Assembly: GCA_964571815.1 (NCBI GenBank)
Contig: CAZNDN010000173.1
Coordinates: 1-7,479 of the forward strand
DNA from: CAZNDN01 sp964571815
GTDB taxonomy: Bacteria; Fibrobacterota; Chitinivibrionia; Chitinivibrionales; WJKA01
Direction of reading: 5' to 3'
DNA length: 7,479 nt
Each line of letters opens with the position of its first letter. The stretch's first letter is position 1. The translations under genes were made by a program, and so were the position numbers. The notes below the pieces were generated by a model that had not been told where the DNA came from, made no database searches, and was given only the letters and a program-made list of their open reading frames with translations. Below, piece after piece: positions 1 to 6,608 of this stretch.

Positions 1-20
1 TGGCTGTAGGGAGAGCAGTA

Positions 21-380
21 GTGGCCTCAAACGAAGCTCATCCGGCTTTCCCCCAGCCGGAAGATAATGTACCTGTTTGGAGATACATGTCCTTGGCAAA
101 ATTCTTGTATTTCTTGCGGCATAGATGCTTGACATTTGTTCGTTGTGACTGCCTGGGCGACCAGTATGAGGCCTCATATACGAACCACGATCTCCAAAAG
201 GAAAATGCCATACTTGATGATTTACAAATGCATACCAGAAATGGGAACAAGGCTCAAGAGGTCATTCTGAGTCCTAATGCTCCCGACTGGATGGTGATTT
301 TCCTGCCTGAAATTGTGGCAGCATTGGGGTATTCGTTCACAGTGAGGAAGTCTTCGATGACTGATCCTCCTCGCAGATAG
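21..380 (+). pseudogene. DUF2971-like protein, N-terminal fragment (truncated)
   Basis: The reading frame opens with GTG at 21, preceded by a good ribosome binding site (AGGGAGA, 8-14, 7 nt away). It encodes 119 aa. Residues 20-50 have the look of the DUF2971 N-terminus: an aromatic/R-Y-M-S start, an amphipathic K-F-L helix, then L-T-F-V-R-x-D and the G-D-x-Y-E block (residues 46-50). The family is of unknown biochemical function and is common in accessory and defence-rich regions; members are normally well over 200 aa. From about residue 80 (base ~260) the translation loses family character and ends at the TAG at 378-380. The conserved C-terminal half is absent. I read it as a gene fragment joined to unrelated DNA, not a complete short protein. 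Family assignment is from remembered motif shape. Confidence 0.55.
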
Positions 381-439
381 TCGACCATTGCCGGAGAGCT
401 GATAAACCCACCATCGGTTCGATTAAACGCTGAAAACAT
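254..439 (-). pseudogene. Possible decayed minus-strand gene fragment (weak DUF433-like resemblance)
   Basis: A 61-aa minus-strand frame lies exactly where the DUF2971-like frame stops making sense. Its middle contains D-Y-L-R-G-G-S-x-I-E-D-F-L (about residues 20-32). This resembles the helix and 'DYLxxG(x)SxxDFL' segment of DUF433, a family of small antitoxin-like DNA-binding proteins. An F-N-R-T just before it could be a damaged G-T-R motif. The expected following FPxVxRE segment is missing or scrambled and no convincing ribosome binding site is seen, so if real it is a relic. Chance resemblance is quite possible. Confidence 0.2.
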
Positions 440-767
440 TGCGCGGAACGCAAAAACGGTTCATGTCTACCCTACGCCCGGCTGTGTTCCTTGCGTGGGC
501 TTGTTACACGCAGGTTGTCAACTACTGTGGCCGAAGCGTGCCGTTGGCGGGGCGTAGTCCCTTGTTCACATGTCACAAGCTTATCTTCGAATGAATTTAC
601 GTGGGAGGCCCCGGAGACAAAATAATAGGGTAACTGTTCAAGCGCGACACCCGGTCAGCTCCGCAGCAGTTTGGCCTTTCACTGCCTGATCTCCTCTCTC
701 CCCCCTCCCCGCAATTCTTATTTTACCAATCCGACACCACACACCCCCCGAAACAAGGAGTACTCTC
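381..767. other. Gene-poor interval upstream of the SNF2 gene
   Basis: No reading frame here has a start, ribosome binding site and recognisable protein. It holds an imperfect inverted repeat at 472-557 (listed separately). It also holds a short interrupted palindrome CTTGT-9 nt-ACAAG (561-579) that could be an operator, and a polypyrimidine tract at about 690-710. The strong ribosome binding site of the next gene (AAGGAG, 755-760) closes the interval. I could not pick a convincing -35/-10 pair for the SNF2 gene. Confidence 0.5.
472..557. repeat. Imperfect inverted repeat with perfect 8-bp ends (attC-reminiscent)
   Basis: CTACGCCC (472-479) pairs perfectly with GGGCGTAG (550-557). Inside, a second short palindrome TGCGTG (492-497) / CACGCA (507-512) is seen. 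The 86-bp length and the left end ACCCTAC recall an integron attC (RYYYAAC...GTTRRRY). However, the diagnostic AAC/GTT triplets are TAC/GTA and the unpaired spacers of a true attC are not clear. It may be just a structured relic or an operator. Confidence 0.3.
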
Positions 768-3557
768 ATGCCGAAAGCCGCCGTTGCCTCGCGAGGGAAG
801 AAGGGAAAAGCGCGCAATGCTCCCGCACCAAAGAAGATGACCACGAAAGCGGCCAATATCCGCAACTGGGCGACCACCGATGATGATGAGCTGAACCGGC
901 GGCGCCTGCGCGCGCGGGAAGAGACATTCACGATCAGAAACCTCGACGCCGCACACAAGATATTCTCCAATTTCAGCGTGAAATCCCGCAGCGGCATGAC
1001 GTACCGGGTTGAGATTCGGGATATTGCACAGCGGCACTTCTTCTGCACGTGCCGCGATTTTCGCGTCAACGGCCTGGGATCGTGCAAACACCTCGAAGCC
1101 GTACTGTTGCGCCTGCAGGCACGCTTCCCGCGCCTGTACCGGCAGGCGGAGAAGAACGGCTCGGAGCGAATCGACATTGTTGTCGATTCGGAAAACGAAA
1201 CATTGTGTGTGGAGCGAGGTTTGGGGCAGTTGCCGCCGCCGGCGCGGAAGCTTTTCGACGGGGCGTCCCGGTCGATTGCCGGGGGCGATCCGGAGCATAT
1301 CTACGAGCGGCTGTGCAAAATCGATCACCCCGCGCTGCGCCTCTCCGAGGAGATCGGGCACTGGCTGCACCGGCGTACGCACGAGCGCGAGCGCACCCGA
1401 CTCCGGTGGGAATACGAACAGAAAGTACACAGCGGCGAGTTTCCGATGCACGAAACCCGGGTTCCCCTGTATCCCTACCAGCGCGACGGCATGCTTCATC
1501 TGGCATTCACCGAACGGGCGCTTCTGGCCGATGAAATGGGGTTGGGAAAGACCATCCAGGCGATCGCGGCCTGCGCCCTGCTCTACCGCATGGGCAAGGC
1601 CCGTCGTGCTCTGGTGGTCGCCCCCGCATCGCTGAAAACCGAGTGGGAAGAGCAGATTCAGCAGTTTACGGACCTGAGCTACCAGGTGGTGTACGGCCCG
1701 CGTCGCGCACGCCTGGCCCGGTACGACAACCCGCCGTTTTTCACGATTGTCAACTACGAGCAGGTACGCTCGGACACCCTTGACATGAACCAGCGGCTCG
1801 GGCCCGACATCGTGATTCTCGACGAAGCGCAGCGGATCAAGAACTGGAGTACGGCCACGGCACAATCGGTCAAGCGGCTGGAGAGCCGTTACGCGTTCGT
1901 GCTCACCGGCACGCCGATTGAAAACCGTATCGATGAGATCTACTCGATCGTGGATTTCCTCGATCCGACTGTCTTCGGGCCGCTGTTTCGCTTCAATCGA
2001 CACTTCTATGAACTTGACGAACGCGGACGCCCGGCCGATTACCGCAACCTGCGCCTGCTGCAGGCCAAGATCGGGCCCCTGATGAAACGGCGGCGCAAGG
2101 GCGATGTCGAATCCGAGCTTCCCGGCCGCACGATCAGGAACTATTTCGTGCCGATGAGCGAGGAGCAGAAGGCAACGTACGCCGAGCACCAGAGCACTGT
2201 CGCGCGGCTTATGGCCATCGCGAAACGACGACCGCTGACAAAGCAGCAGCAGGAGAAACTCATGCGCGAGCTTGCCATGATGCGCATGATCTGCGATACG
2301 AACTATATCCTCGATCCGGGAGACAAGGTTTGTCCCAAGCTGGAGGAGCTGGACAAGGTTTTCGATGATGTACTTGCGGACAGCGACGTCAAGATCGTGC
2401 TTTTCTCCGAGTGGGTGCGCATGCTTGATCTGGTGCGCGAGCTGTGTCGGAAGAAAGGGATCGGGTGCGCCTGGCACACGGGTTCGGTACCCCAACGAAG
2501 GCGGAGGGCGGAGATCATGCTTTTTAAGAGCGATCCGGACTGCCGGGTGTTCATCTGCTCCGAATCGGGCGGGGTCGGCTTGAATCTGCAGAATGCCGGC
2601 ATGGTGATCAATTGCGATCTGCCCTGGAACCCCGCAAAACTGGAGCAGCGAATCGCGCGCGTTTGGCGCAAACATCAGCGACGCAACGTGACCGTGATCA
2701 ATCTGATCTCCGAGTACACGATCGAGCATCGGATGCTCGATACGCTTGCGGCCAAGCAGGGCCTGGCCGAGGGCGTGCTGGACAATATCGGGGACCTCAG
2801 CAAGATCACCATGCGCCGCGGGGCCGACAGTTTCTACAAGCGTCTGGAGCAAGTAATGATGACGCCGGAGAAACGCCGCAAAGCCCCGTACGAAATGCTG
2901 CCGGTGGAGCGAAGCGCGGCGTTTGCCGCGGATGTCAGGGAGGAGCTGAAGCAGCATCTTGTCGCGTGCGAAGAGCATTTTCCCGAAGACAACAACCACT
3001 CGGTGATCGTCACGGTGGTCGATCGCGATTGCGAAAGCAGGCGCCATGTTGTGCAGGGTATTCATGAGCGCTATTTCGGGCCCGAGGTGAGCGACCCGGC
3101 GTCGCCGGTGCATTGTGAACTGATCGACCGGAGCGCCTGGGAAACGCTCGGGCGATTGGAGGACATGGGACTGGTGCAACGGTCGGTTCGAGCGGTGCGG
3201 CCGCTCTATCCTTCCGACGAGCAGGACGAGAAACAACTGAAGCAGCGGGAAGAGCGCACGCGCAGGTTCAAGGCGCACTACGAGAAGAAGCTGAAAATGG
3301 CAAGGCTGCTCGTGGGGGGTGGTATGCCCGAGGAAGCGCGGCCGGCAGTGGTGGAGGCTATCACGTTCGGCGGGCGGGCCTTTGCGGAAAAACACGGGCT
3401 GCCCGCGCCCGAGGAAGCCTCCGGCGCGCTGGTCAACCCGATCGCGCCCTGCTGGAGCAGCTCGGCCGCTCCCCTGAAAGAATTTCTTTCGGGGGAAGTC
3501 GGCGCGACGACTGAGGTGCTTGCGCACCTGGAGACGGCCGGCGGCGCGATAGGATAA
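768..3557 (+). CDS. SWIM zinc-finger SNF2-family DNA-dependent ATPase/helicase
   Basis: A 929-aa protein starting at ATG 768 behind AAGGAG (755-760, 7 nt spacing). Visible parts in order: a basic, low-complexity N-terminus (1-50). A SWIM zinc finger follows, C93-x-C95...C106-x-H108, a nucleic-acid or protein binding module. The SNF2 motor has motif I D-E-M-G-L-G-K-T (255-262), motif II D-E-A-Q (352-355), motif III L-T-G-T-P-I-E-N (379-386), motif V G-G-V-G-L-N-L (601-607) and motif VI Q-R-I-A-R-V-W-R-K-H-Q (627-637). The last ~230 residues are a separate region: an alpha/beta-looking part (about 745-810), a charged coiled stretch (818-845) and a helical tail (845-905) that recalls HEPN-like helices but shows no obvious R-x4-6-H motif. 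Known SNF2 proteins translocate on double-stranded DNA and remodel protein-DNA complexes or RNA polymerase; the target here is unknown. Both motor lobes look intact. It stands alone, converging with the reductase gene, with no restriction or defence partners in view. Confidence 0.93.
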   Translation: MPKAAVASRGKKGKARNAPAPKKMTTKAANIRNWATTDDDELNRRRLRAREETFTIRNLDAAHKIFSNFSVKSRSGMTYRVEIRDIAQRHFFCTCRDFRVNGLGSCKHLEAVLLRLQARFPRLYRQAEKNGSERIDIVVDSENETLCVERGLGQLPPPARKLFDGASRSIAGGDPEHIYERLCKIDHPALRLSEEIGHWLHRRTHERERTRLRWEYEQKVHSGEFPMHETRVPLYPYQRDGMLHLAFTERALLADEMGLGKTIQAIAACALLYRMGKARRALVVAPASLKTEWEEQIQQFTDLSYQVVYGPRRARLARYDNPPFFTIVNYEQVRSDTLDMNQRLGPDIVILDEAQRIKNWSTATAQSVKRLESRYAFVLTGTPIENRIDEIYSIVDFLDPTVFGPLFRFNRHFYELDERGRPADYRNLRLLQAKIGPLMKRRRKGDVESELPGRTIRNYFVPMSEEQKATYAEHQSTVARLMAIAKRRPLTKQQQEKLMRELAMMRMICDTNYILDPGDKVCPKLEELDKVFDDVLADSDVKIVLFSEWVRMLDLVRELCRKKGIGCAWHTGSVPQRRRRAEIMLFKSDPDCRVFICSESGGVGLNLQNAGMVINCDLPWNPAKLEQRIARVWRKHQRRNVTVINLISEYTIEHRMLDTLAAKQGLAEGVLDNIGDLSKITMRRGADSFYKRLEQVMMTPEKRRKAPYEMLPVERSAAFAADVREELKQHLVACEEHFPEDNNHSVIVTVVDRDCESRRHVVQGIHERYFGPEVSDPASPVHCELIDRSAWETLGRLEDMGLVQRSVRAVRPLYPSDEQDEKQLKQREERTRRFKAHYEKKLKMARLLVGGGMPEEARPAVVEAITFGGRAFAEKHGLPAPEEASGALVNPIAPCWSSSAAPLKEFLSGEVGATTEVLAHLETAGGAIG

Positions 3558-3560
3558 GCG

Positions 3561-3581
3561 AAGCAGAAAGGGCCCGGGCCC
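3561..3581 (-). terminator. Candidate terminator between convergent genes
   Basis: A perfect 12-bp palindrome GGGCCCGGGCCC (3570-3581) lies in the 40-base space between the SNF2 stop and the end of the convergent reductase gene. It can fold as a GGGC/GCCC stem with a four-base loop. Read on the minus strand it is followed by TTTCTGCTT, a weak T-rich run, so it best fits as the reductase gene's terminator. On the plus strand no T-run follows. The stem is short. Confidence 0.4.
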
Positions 3582-3597
3582 GATGGTACGAGAGAAA

Positions 3598-4563
3598 TCA
3601 GATCTTGGTGTGCTGCCGGCTCTGCTCCATGAACCGTATCATGCCGGCTATTGCCTGATTAACCGGCACCTTGACCCCGTGGGTGATTCCCAGCCTCGCA
3701 AGTGCCCCGTTGAGCGCATCGATCTCCGTCCTTTTGCCCGCGCGAATATCCTGCAGCATCGACGATTCATGTTTCGCGGTGGGGGGGAGCATCGATGAGT
3801 AGAATGCATCGAGAAACGGCCCGGGAGAAGCCCAGTGTGTTTTCGTGCCCGATGCGCTCATGACCGTAAACGCTTCTTCGGCGATCGTGCGCATGATCCC
3901 TCGTGCATGCGTCGACTCACCCAGGGCGCCGTAGGGGACGCCGAGTATCGCGCCCAGGGGATTGAGCAGCGCATTGTACAGCAGCTTGGCCCACAGGTCC
4001 TGCTCGATTGTGTCCGAGACTTCGGAGGGTATCCCGCCTGAGTGGATTTTCTCGCACAGCCCGTGCATGGAATCCGACAGGCCGGGATCGAAATGCCCGA
4101 TATGGATCGGGGCCGCGTGCACCGTGATTTCTACGCTGTTGGGCGCGCTCTTCCTGAAACCGGTAATAATGCGCGCGGCAAACACGCGGTCCCGCGGGAA
4201 CAACGAAAAGAGCGTTTCGACGTTGCCGTAGCCGTTCTGGCAGGAAACAATGCGTGTGTTGCCGCCACTCACGCGGGGCACGGATACGAGATCGCGCGCG
4301 GCACGTTCGGTATCGAAGGATTTCGTGCAGACAAGGATGACGTCGAAGTCGTGGACGTCGATTTCCCGAACCGACGGCCAGGTGTGAAAATCACGAGAAG
4401 CGCACCGGCGGGCGCCGAATATCCCGTTCCACTCGAAGCCGTCGGTGGTCAGCTTCTCGTATGTGTCACCGCGCGCCACAATGCCGGTGGTGCAGCCGCT
4501 TTCGATCAGACAACCGGCCAGCCCCAGCCCCACACCGCCCGCGCCGATTATAAGGACCTTCAC
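3598..4563 (-). CDS. panE: 2-dehydropantoate 2-reductase family protein (ketopantoate reductase, ApbA/PanE)
   Basis: The 321-aa product has the full PanE/ApbA layout, a normal length for the family. The N-terminal Rossmann fold carries G-A-G-G-V-G (7-12), followed by L-V-C-T-K-S-F-D-T (77-85). The Q-N-G-Y-G-N segment (109-114) includes the substrate-site Asn. The C-terminal helical domain has W-A-K-L-L-Y-N-x-x-x-N-P-L (191-203), with the likely catalytic Lys193, and M-L-Q-D-I-x-A-G-K-R-T-E-I-D (269-282), with the conserved Glu280. The family reduces ketopantoate to pantoate with NADPH, in the cytoplasm, for coenzyme A synthesis. Paralogues acting on other 2-keto acids are common, so the exact substrate is inferred. 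The start is GTG (plus-strand CAC at 4561-4563), supported by AAGGGG (plus 4570-4575) six bases upstream. No panB/panC neighbours are visible. Confidence 0.88.
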   Translation of the reverse strand: MKVLIIGAGGVGLGLAGCLIESGCTTGIVARGDTYEKLTTDGFEWNGIFGARRCASRDFHTWPSVREIDVHDFDVILVCTKSFDTERAARDLVSVPRVSGGNTRIVSCQNGYGNVETLFSLFPRDRVFAARIITGFRKSAPNSVEITVHAAPIHIGHFDPGLSDSMHGLCEKIHSGGIPSEVSDTIEQDLWAKLLYNALLNPLGAILGVPYGALGESTHARGIMRTIAEEAFTVMSASGTKTHWASPGPFLDAFYSSMLPPTAKHESSMLQDIRAGKRTEIDALNGALARLGITHGVKVPVNQAIAGMIRFMEQSRQHTKI

Positions 4564-4906
4564 CTGTTTCCCCTTGGAGGTGGATTGCTGCTGCAGAACT
4601 CAAGACCCAGCTCCCGATTCATGCCGCCACCGGTGCGAATGAGGGAGGAGTTGCCGGCTCTGTTGCAGCCTTCGCTTTTCCGCAGAGCTTCTCCCGAGAG
4701 CCTCACTGAGCTGTGCATGCCCTTGAGAGGGCCTGAGAAGGTTAAATTAGCACATCCGTCGGGGGAATGCAAATGCCGTGGTGCGTGGATAGCGGGACCG
4801 TCTTGGTTCGTACCCGCCGACGGTACGGCACACGGTTAATTCCGGCAAAGGGCTACGGGCAGTGCCGATGGCTCGGCTTTCGTTTGGAACCTACCCGGCA
4901 AGTCTG
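4564..4906. other. Divergent intergenic region with possible structured leader
   Basis: No supported gene is seen between the reductase start and the PilZ promoter. A folded segment is possible at 4688-4740: CTTCTC (4688-4693) pairs with GAGAAG (4735-4740), enclosing the tight hairpin GCCCT-TGAG-AGGGC (4719-4732). On the minus strand a poor promoter match lies just beyond it: TTGCAT (plus 4767-4772) and the TG-extended TAATTT (plus 4744-4749), 17 bases apart. It would give the reductase gene a leader of about 180 nt carrying that fold. A further ACCGTC/GACGGT inverted pair is at 4797-4824. These are weak, separate signals. Confidence 0.3.
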
Positions 4907-4912
4907 TATATT
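4884..4912 (+). promoter_or_regulatory. Candidate sigma-70-type promoter for the PilZ gene
   Basis: TTGGAA (4884-4889, four of six consensus bases) and TATATT (4907-4912, five of six) are separated by an ideal 17 bases. They lie in a locally AT-rich patch about 50 bases before the PilZ start codon. Transcription would begin near 4919, giving a leader of about 40 nt. Confidence 0.45.
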
Positions 4913-4959
4913 TATTATTGCGGGAGTATTGGACCTTCCGGGAGTGAAAGGGATGCCGC

Positions 4960-5294
4960 ATGTCGGAAACGGCGATCGAGGGCAGTGAGCGACGGTCCTT
5001 CGTAAGGATTGACACCACGTTGAGCGTCTATTTCAAGATAGGCGATCAACCGGCGAAAAAGGTATACACCGGCGCGACCAGCAATATCAGCCGGGGAGGA
5101 TTGTGTCTGCAGGTTGTCGAGCATGCTGATGAGCTGCTTCTTCGACTTGCGGAGGAGACGCCCCCGATGCATATCTGGCTGGAACTCGCCGATCCCCGGG
5201 AGCGGATCGAAGTGGATGCCATCACACGATGGAGCAGCAGCCGGATAGAGTGGCTGAGGACATTTCCCCGCAAGCGACGAGTACTCTATGTCGG
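4960..5294 (+). CDS. PilZ domain protein (3' end lost in assembly gap)
   Basis: ATG 4960 follows AAGGGA (4948-4953) at six bases; the earlier ATG at 4953 gives only a very short frame. The 111 visible residues are a single PilZ domain, the bacterial receptor for cyclic di-GMP. The two ligand-binding signatures are present: R-R-S-F-V-R (11-16, containing RxxxR) and N-I-S-R-G-G (42-47, NxSxxG). A beta-barrel pattern follows, including H-I-W-L-E-L (71-76) and D-A-I-T-R-W (86-91). The visible end, R-V-L-Y-V plus two bases of a Gly codon, matches the point where PilZ domains continue with a 'VGVxF' strand and last helix. Roughly 15-30 residues are probably missing behind the N run. Stand-alone PilZ proteins relay c-di-GMP signals to motility, secretion or polysaccharide synthesis; the partner is not visible here. 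Confidence 0.85.
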
Positions 5295-5394
5295 NNNNNN
5301 NNNNNNNNNNNNNNNNNNNNNNNNNNNNNNNNNNNNNNNNNNNNNNNNNNNNNNNNNNNNNNNNNNNNNNNNNNNNNNNNNNNNNNNNNNNNNN
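5295..5394. other. Assembly gap (100 N)
   Basis: Exactly 100 undetermined bases, the customary placeholder for a scaffold join of unknown true length. It interrupts the PilZ gene, so the real distance between that gene and the esterase is unknown and unseen genes may lie here. Confidence 0.98.
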
Positions 5395-5411
5395 AGGTAT
5401 TAACCAGTTGT

Positions 5412-5441
5412 CCTAAAATAAATTAGGCCTGGTCCGACCCC
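5412..5441. repeat. Short palindromes at the gap edge (possible end of a dispersed repeat)
   Basis: Just after the gap are CCTAA-6 nt-TTAGG (5412-5427), overlapping the AGGCCT palindrome (5425-5430), and then GGTC-C-GACC followed by CC (5431-5441). GGTCnGACC-type palindromes are familiar at the edges of dispersed intergenic repeats in many bacterial genomes. A repeat here would also explain why the assembly broke. No transposase is visible, so this is suggestive only. Confidence 0.25.
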
Positions 5442-5474
5442 AAAGAGAAAACCGTCAAGGAGACATACGCTACA

Positions 5475-6455
5475 ATGAAACGATTTCAGCCGAGACATCC
5501 TGTATACCGACAGCACGATCGTCTCACAGCTCTCGCCGTCATCTTCGGCGCTGTTGCCTGCGGGATGCTTGTTTCCGCGCCGGTCAAGATCATGCCCCTG
5601 GGGGACTCCATCACCGACGGCTCACACCGGAACATGTACCCCGGCGCGTATCGTATTGCCCTGTGGCGGCTGTGCGAAAATGCCGGTGTGGAGATCGATT
5701 TCGTGGGATCGAACCAATGCGGCCCCGCGGAGCTTCCCGACAAAGACCACGAAGGGCACACCGGTGTGTGGTCAAACCTCACAAAGAAAAATACGAGCGA
5801 AACCGTGGACATCAACCTCGAAGAAAAGCTCGATCAATTCCATCCCGATATTGTGCTCGTGCTTTTCGGGGCCAACGATGTTATTCACGGCAGCCCCGAA
5901 GATGCGGAAAAGGTGCCGGGGAACATCGGGACGCTTGTTGACCTGATCCGCGGGCGCCTGCCCGATGCGGCAATCGTTGTCGGTACGCTGACCCCCATCG
6001 ATGTGCCCGCAATGGAGTCGGAGATTACCATGATCAACAGCGAACTTCCCGGCGTCGTCGCCGACAAGGCGGGCGAAGGTATCGACGTGTCGCTGTGCGA
6101 TTTGCACGCCGGCATGACCGTTGAGGATCTGCAGGACGGGGTCCATCCCGATTCCACGGGGTATCGCAAAATGGCCGACACGTGGTTTGCGACAATCAAG
6201 CCCCTCATTGAAGATCCCACGGGATCGCGACGGCATGTTCTCCGGTACTCCGGCAGCACGGAGACGGCCTGTGTCCTCCGGCGGAAGTCTAAGTATCTGA
6301 CCAATGGGCGTTCCGTGAGGCGGTGTGGGTATTCCTCATTGGGTAGTGGTGTGGTTCTGATGCGATTGGGTGTAGAGGGAATGAGGCCTCGCTCTGGAAC
6401 TCAAATGCGCCTAAAGACTTTGCTGGGAACGGTGGGTGCATCGAAATCCGAGTGA
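5475..6455 (+). CDS. Secreted SGNH/GDSL hydrolase, CE3-like carbohydrate esterase
   Basis: 326 aa from ATG 5475; AAGGAG (5457-5462) lies 12 bases upstream, slightly far. A basic N-terminus and hydrophobic stretch (about 18-35) form an export signal. Cleavage could follow V-S-A35; C29 in A-V-A-C also makes a weak lipobox. The mature domain (38-245) has the SGNH blocks: G-D-S-I-T (43-47, nucleophile Ser45), Gly78 in F-V-G-S-N, G-A-N-D (132-135) and D-G-V-H-P-D (221-226, catalytic Asp221/His224). The I-D-F-V-G-S and L-P-D-K-D-H-E-G-H features match carbohydrate esterase family 3 and related secreted acetylxylan-type esterases. It probably removes acetyl groups from plant or microbial polysaccharides outside the cytoplasm; the exact substrate is not shown. 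Residues from about 250 to 326 are unlike any expected module and have non-coding-like base use, so the natural C-terminus may have been replaced or shifted. Confidence 0.85.
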   Translation: MKRFQPRHPVYRQHDRLTALAVIFGAVACGMLVSAPVKIMPLGDSITDGSHRNMYPGAYRIALWRLCENAGVEIDFVGSNQCGPAELPDKDHEGHTGVWSNLTKKNTSETVDINLEEKLDQFHPDIVLVLFGANDVIHGSPEDAEKVPGNIGTLVDLIRGRLPDAAIVVGTLTPIDVPAMESEITMINSELPGVVADKAGEGIDVSLCDLHAGMTVEDLQDGVHPDSTGYRKMADTWFATIKPLIEDPTGSRRHVLRYSGSTETACVLRRKSKYLTNGRSVRRCGYSSLGSGVVLMRLGVEGMRPRSGTQMRLKTLLGTVGASKSE

Positions 6456-6473
6456 GCGGGGGCGTTCCGTGAG
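6306..6473. repeat. 14-bp direct repeat pair bracketing the odd esterase tail
   Basis: GGGCGTTCCGTGAG occurs at 6306-6319 and again at 6460-6473, 154 bases apart. Beyond the identity the two copies continue GCGG and TTTGCGG. The enclosed DNA is visibly less GC-rich than the esterase body and contains a CCTCATT (6334-6340) / AATGAGG (6380-6386) pair. This could be a small inserted or duplicated element, but no recognised element type is seen. Confidence 0.4.
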
Positions 6474-6507
6474 TTTGCGGTTTCGCGAATAGAACAGTCA
6501 ATTCAGC

Positions 6508-6548
6508 GGATACCGGGCTTCGTGACCACTTCAGGGAAGCCGTATTCC
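6508..6548. repeat. Strong 41-nt hairpin between esterase and membrane-protein genes
   Basis: GGATAC-CG-GGCTTC (6508-6521) pairs with GAAGCC-GTATTCC (6536-6548) around a 14-nt loop. That gives 12 paired bases with a two-base bulge on the left arm and one extra base on the right. No T-run follows on the plus strand (CGGCACG), and on the minus strand the flank is CGCTGAATT, so it is not a standard intrinsic terminator. It may be a processing or REP-like structure, or a terminator of another kind. Confidence 0.45.
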
Positions 6549-6595
6549 CGGCACGACATTTGCTTCCTTGATTTCCAAAGCTACGGTTGCACCAC

Positions 6596-6600
6596 AGGAG
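6596..6600 (+). promoter_or_regulatory. Ribosome binding site choosing the start at 6609
   Basis: AGGAG eight bases before ATG 6609 selects this start over an in-frame GTG at 6522. The GTG would add 29 residues, sits inside the hairpin at 6508-6548, and would bury the membrane anchor behind a non-signal-like extension. Confidence 0.6.
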
Positions 6601-6608
6601 TCCAAACC

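Noticed and set aside
561..587. TTGTTC (562-567) and TATCTT (582-587) as a promoter for the SNF2 gene
   Set aside because: The spacing is only 14 bases and the start codon is about 180 bases away, so support is too poor to list.
723..3527. A 934-codon open frame on the minus strand covering almost the whole SNF2 gene
   Set aside because: It lies in the register where its stops would require TTA, CTA or TCA codons in the sense gene, which GC-rich genes avoid. The translation is Arg/His/Leu/Pro-rich with no family motifs, while the sense strand has every SNF2 motif.
768..3557. The SNF2 gene as part of a phage-defence operon such as DISARM or Zorya
   Set aside because: No methyltransferase, nuclease, motor-like ZorAB or other partner is present on either side; the neighbours are a metabolic reductase and decayed fragments.
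4042..4839. A 265-codon plus-strand frame antisense to the reductase gene
   Set aside because: The opposite strand encodes a complete PanE-family enzyme; this frame shows no motif and is explained by GC-rich codon use.
5772..6236. A 154-codon minus-strand frame inside the esterase gene
   Set aside because: It is in the mirror register of the SGNH gene, whose catalytic blocks are all intact on the plus strand.
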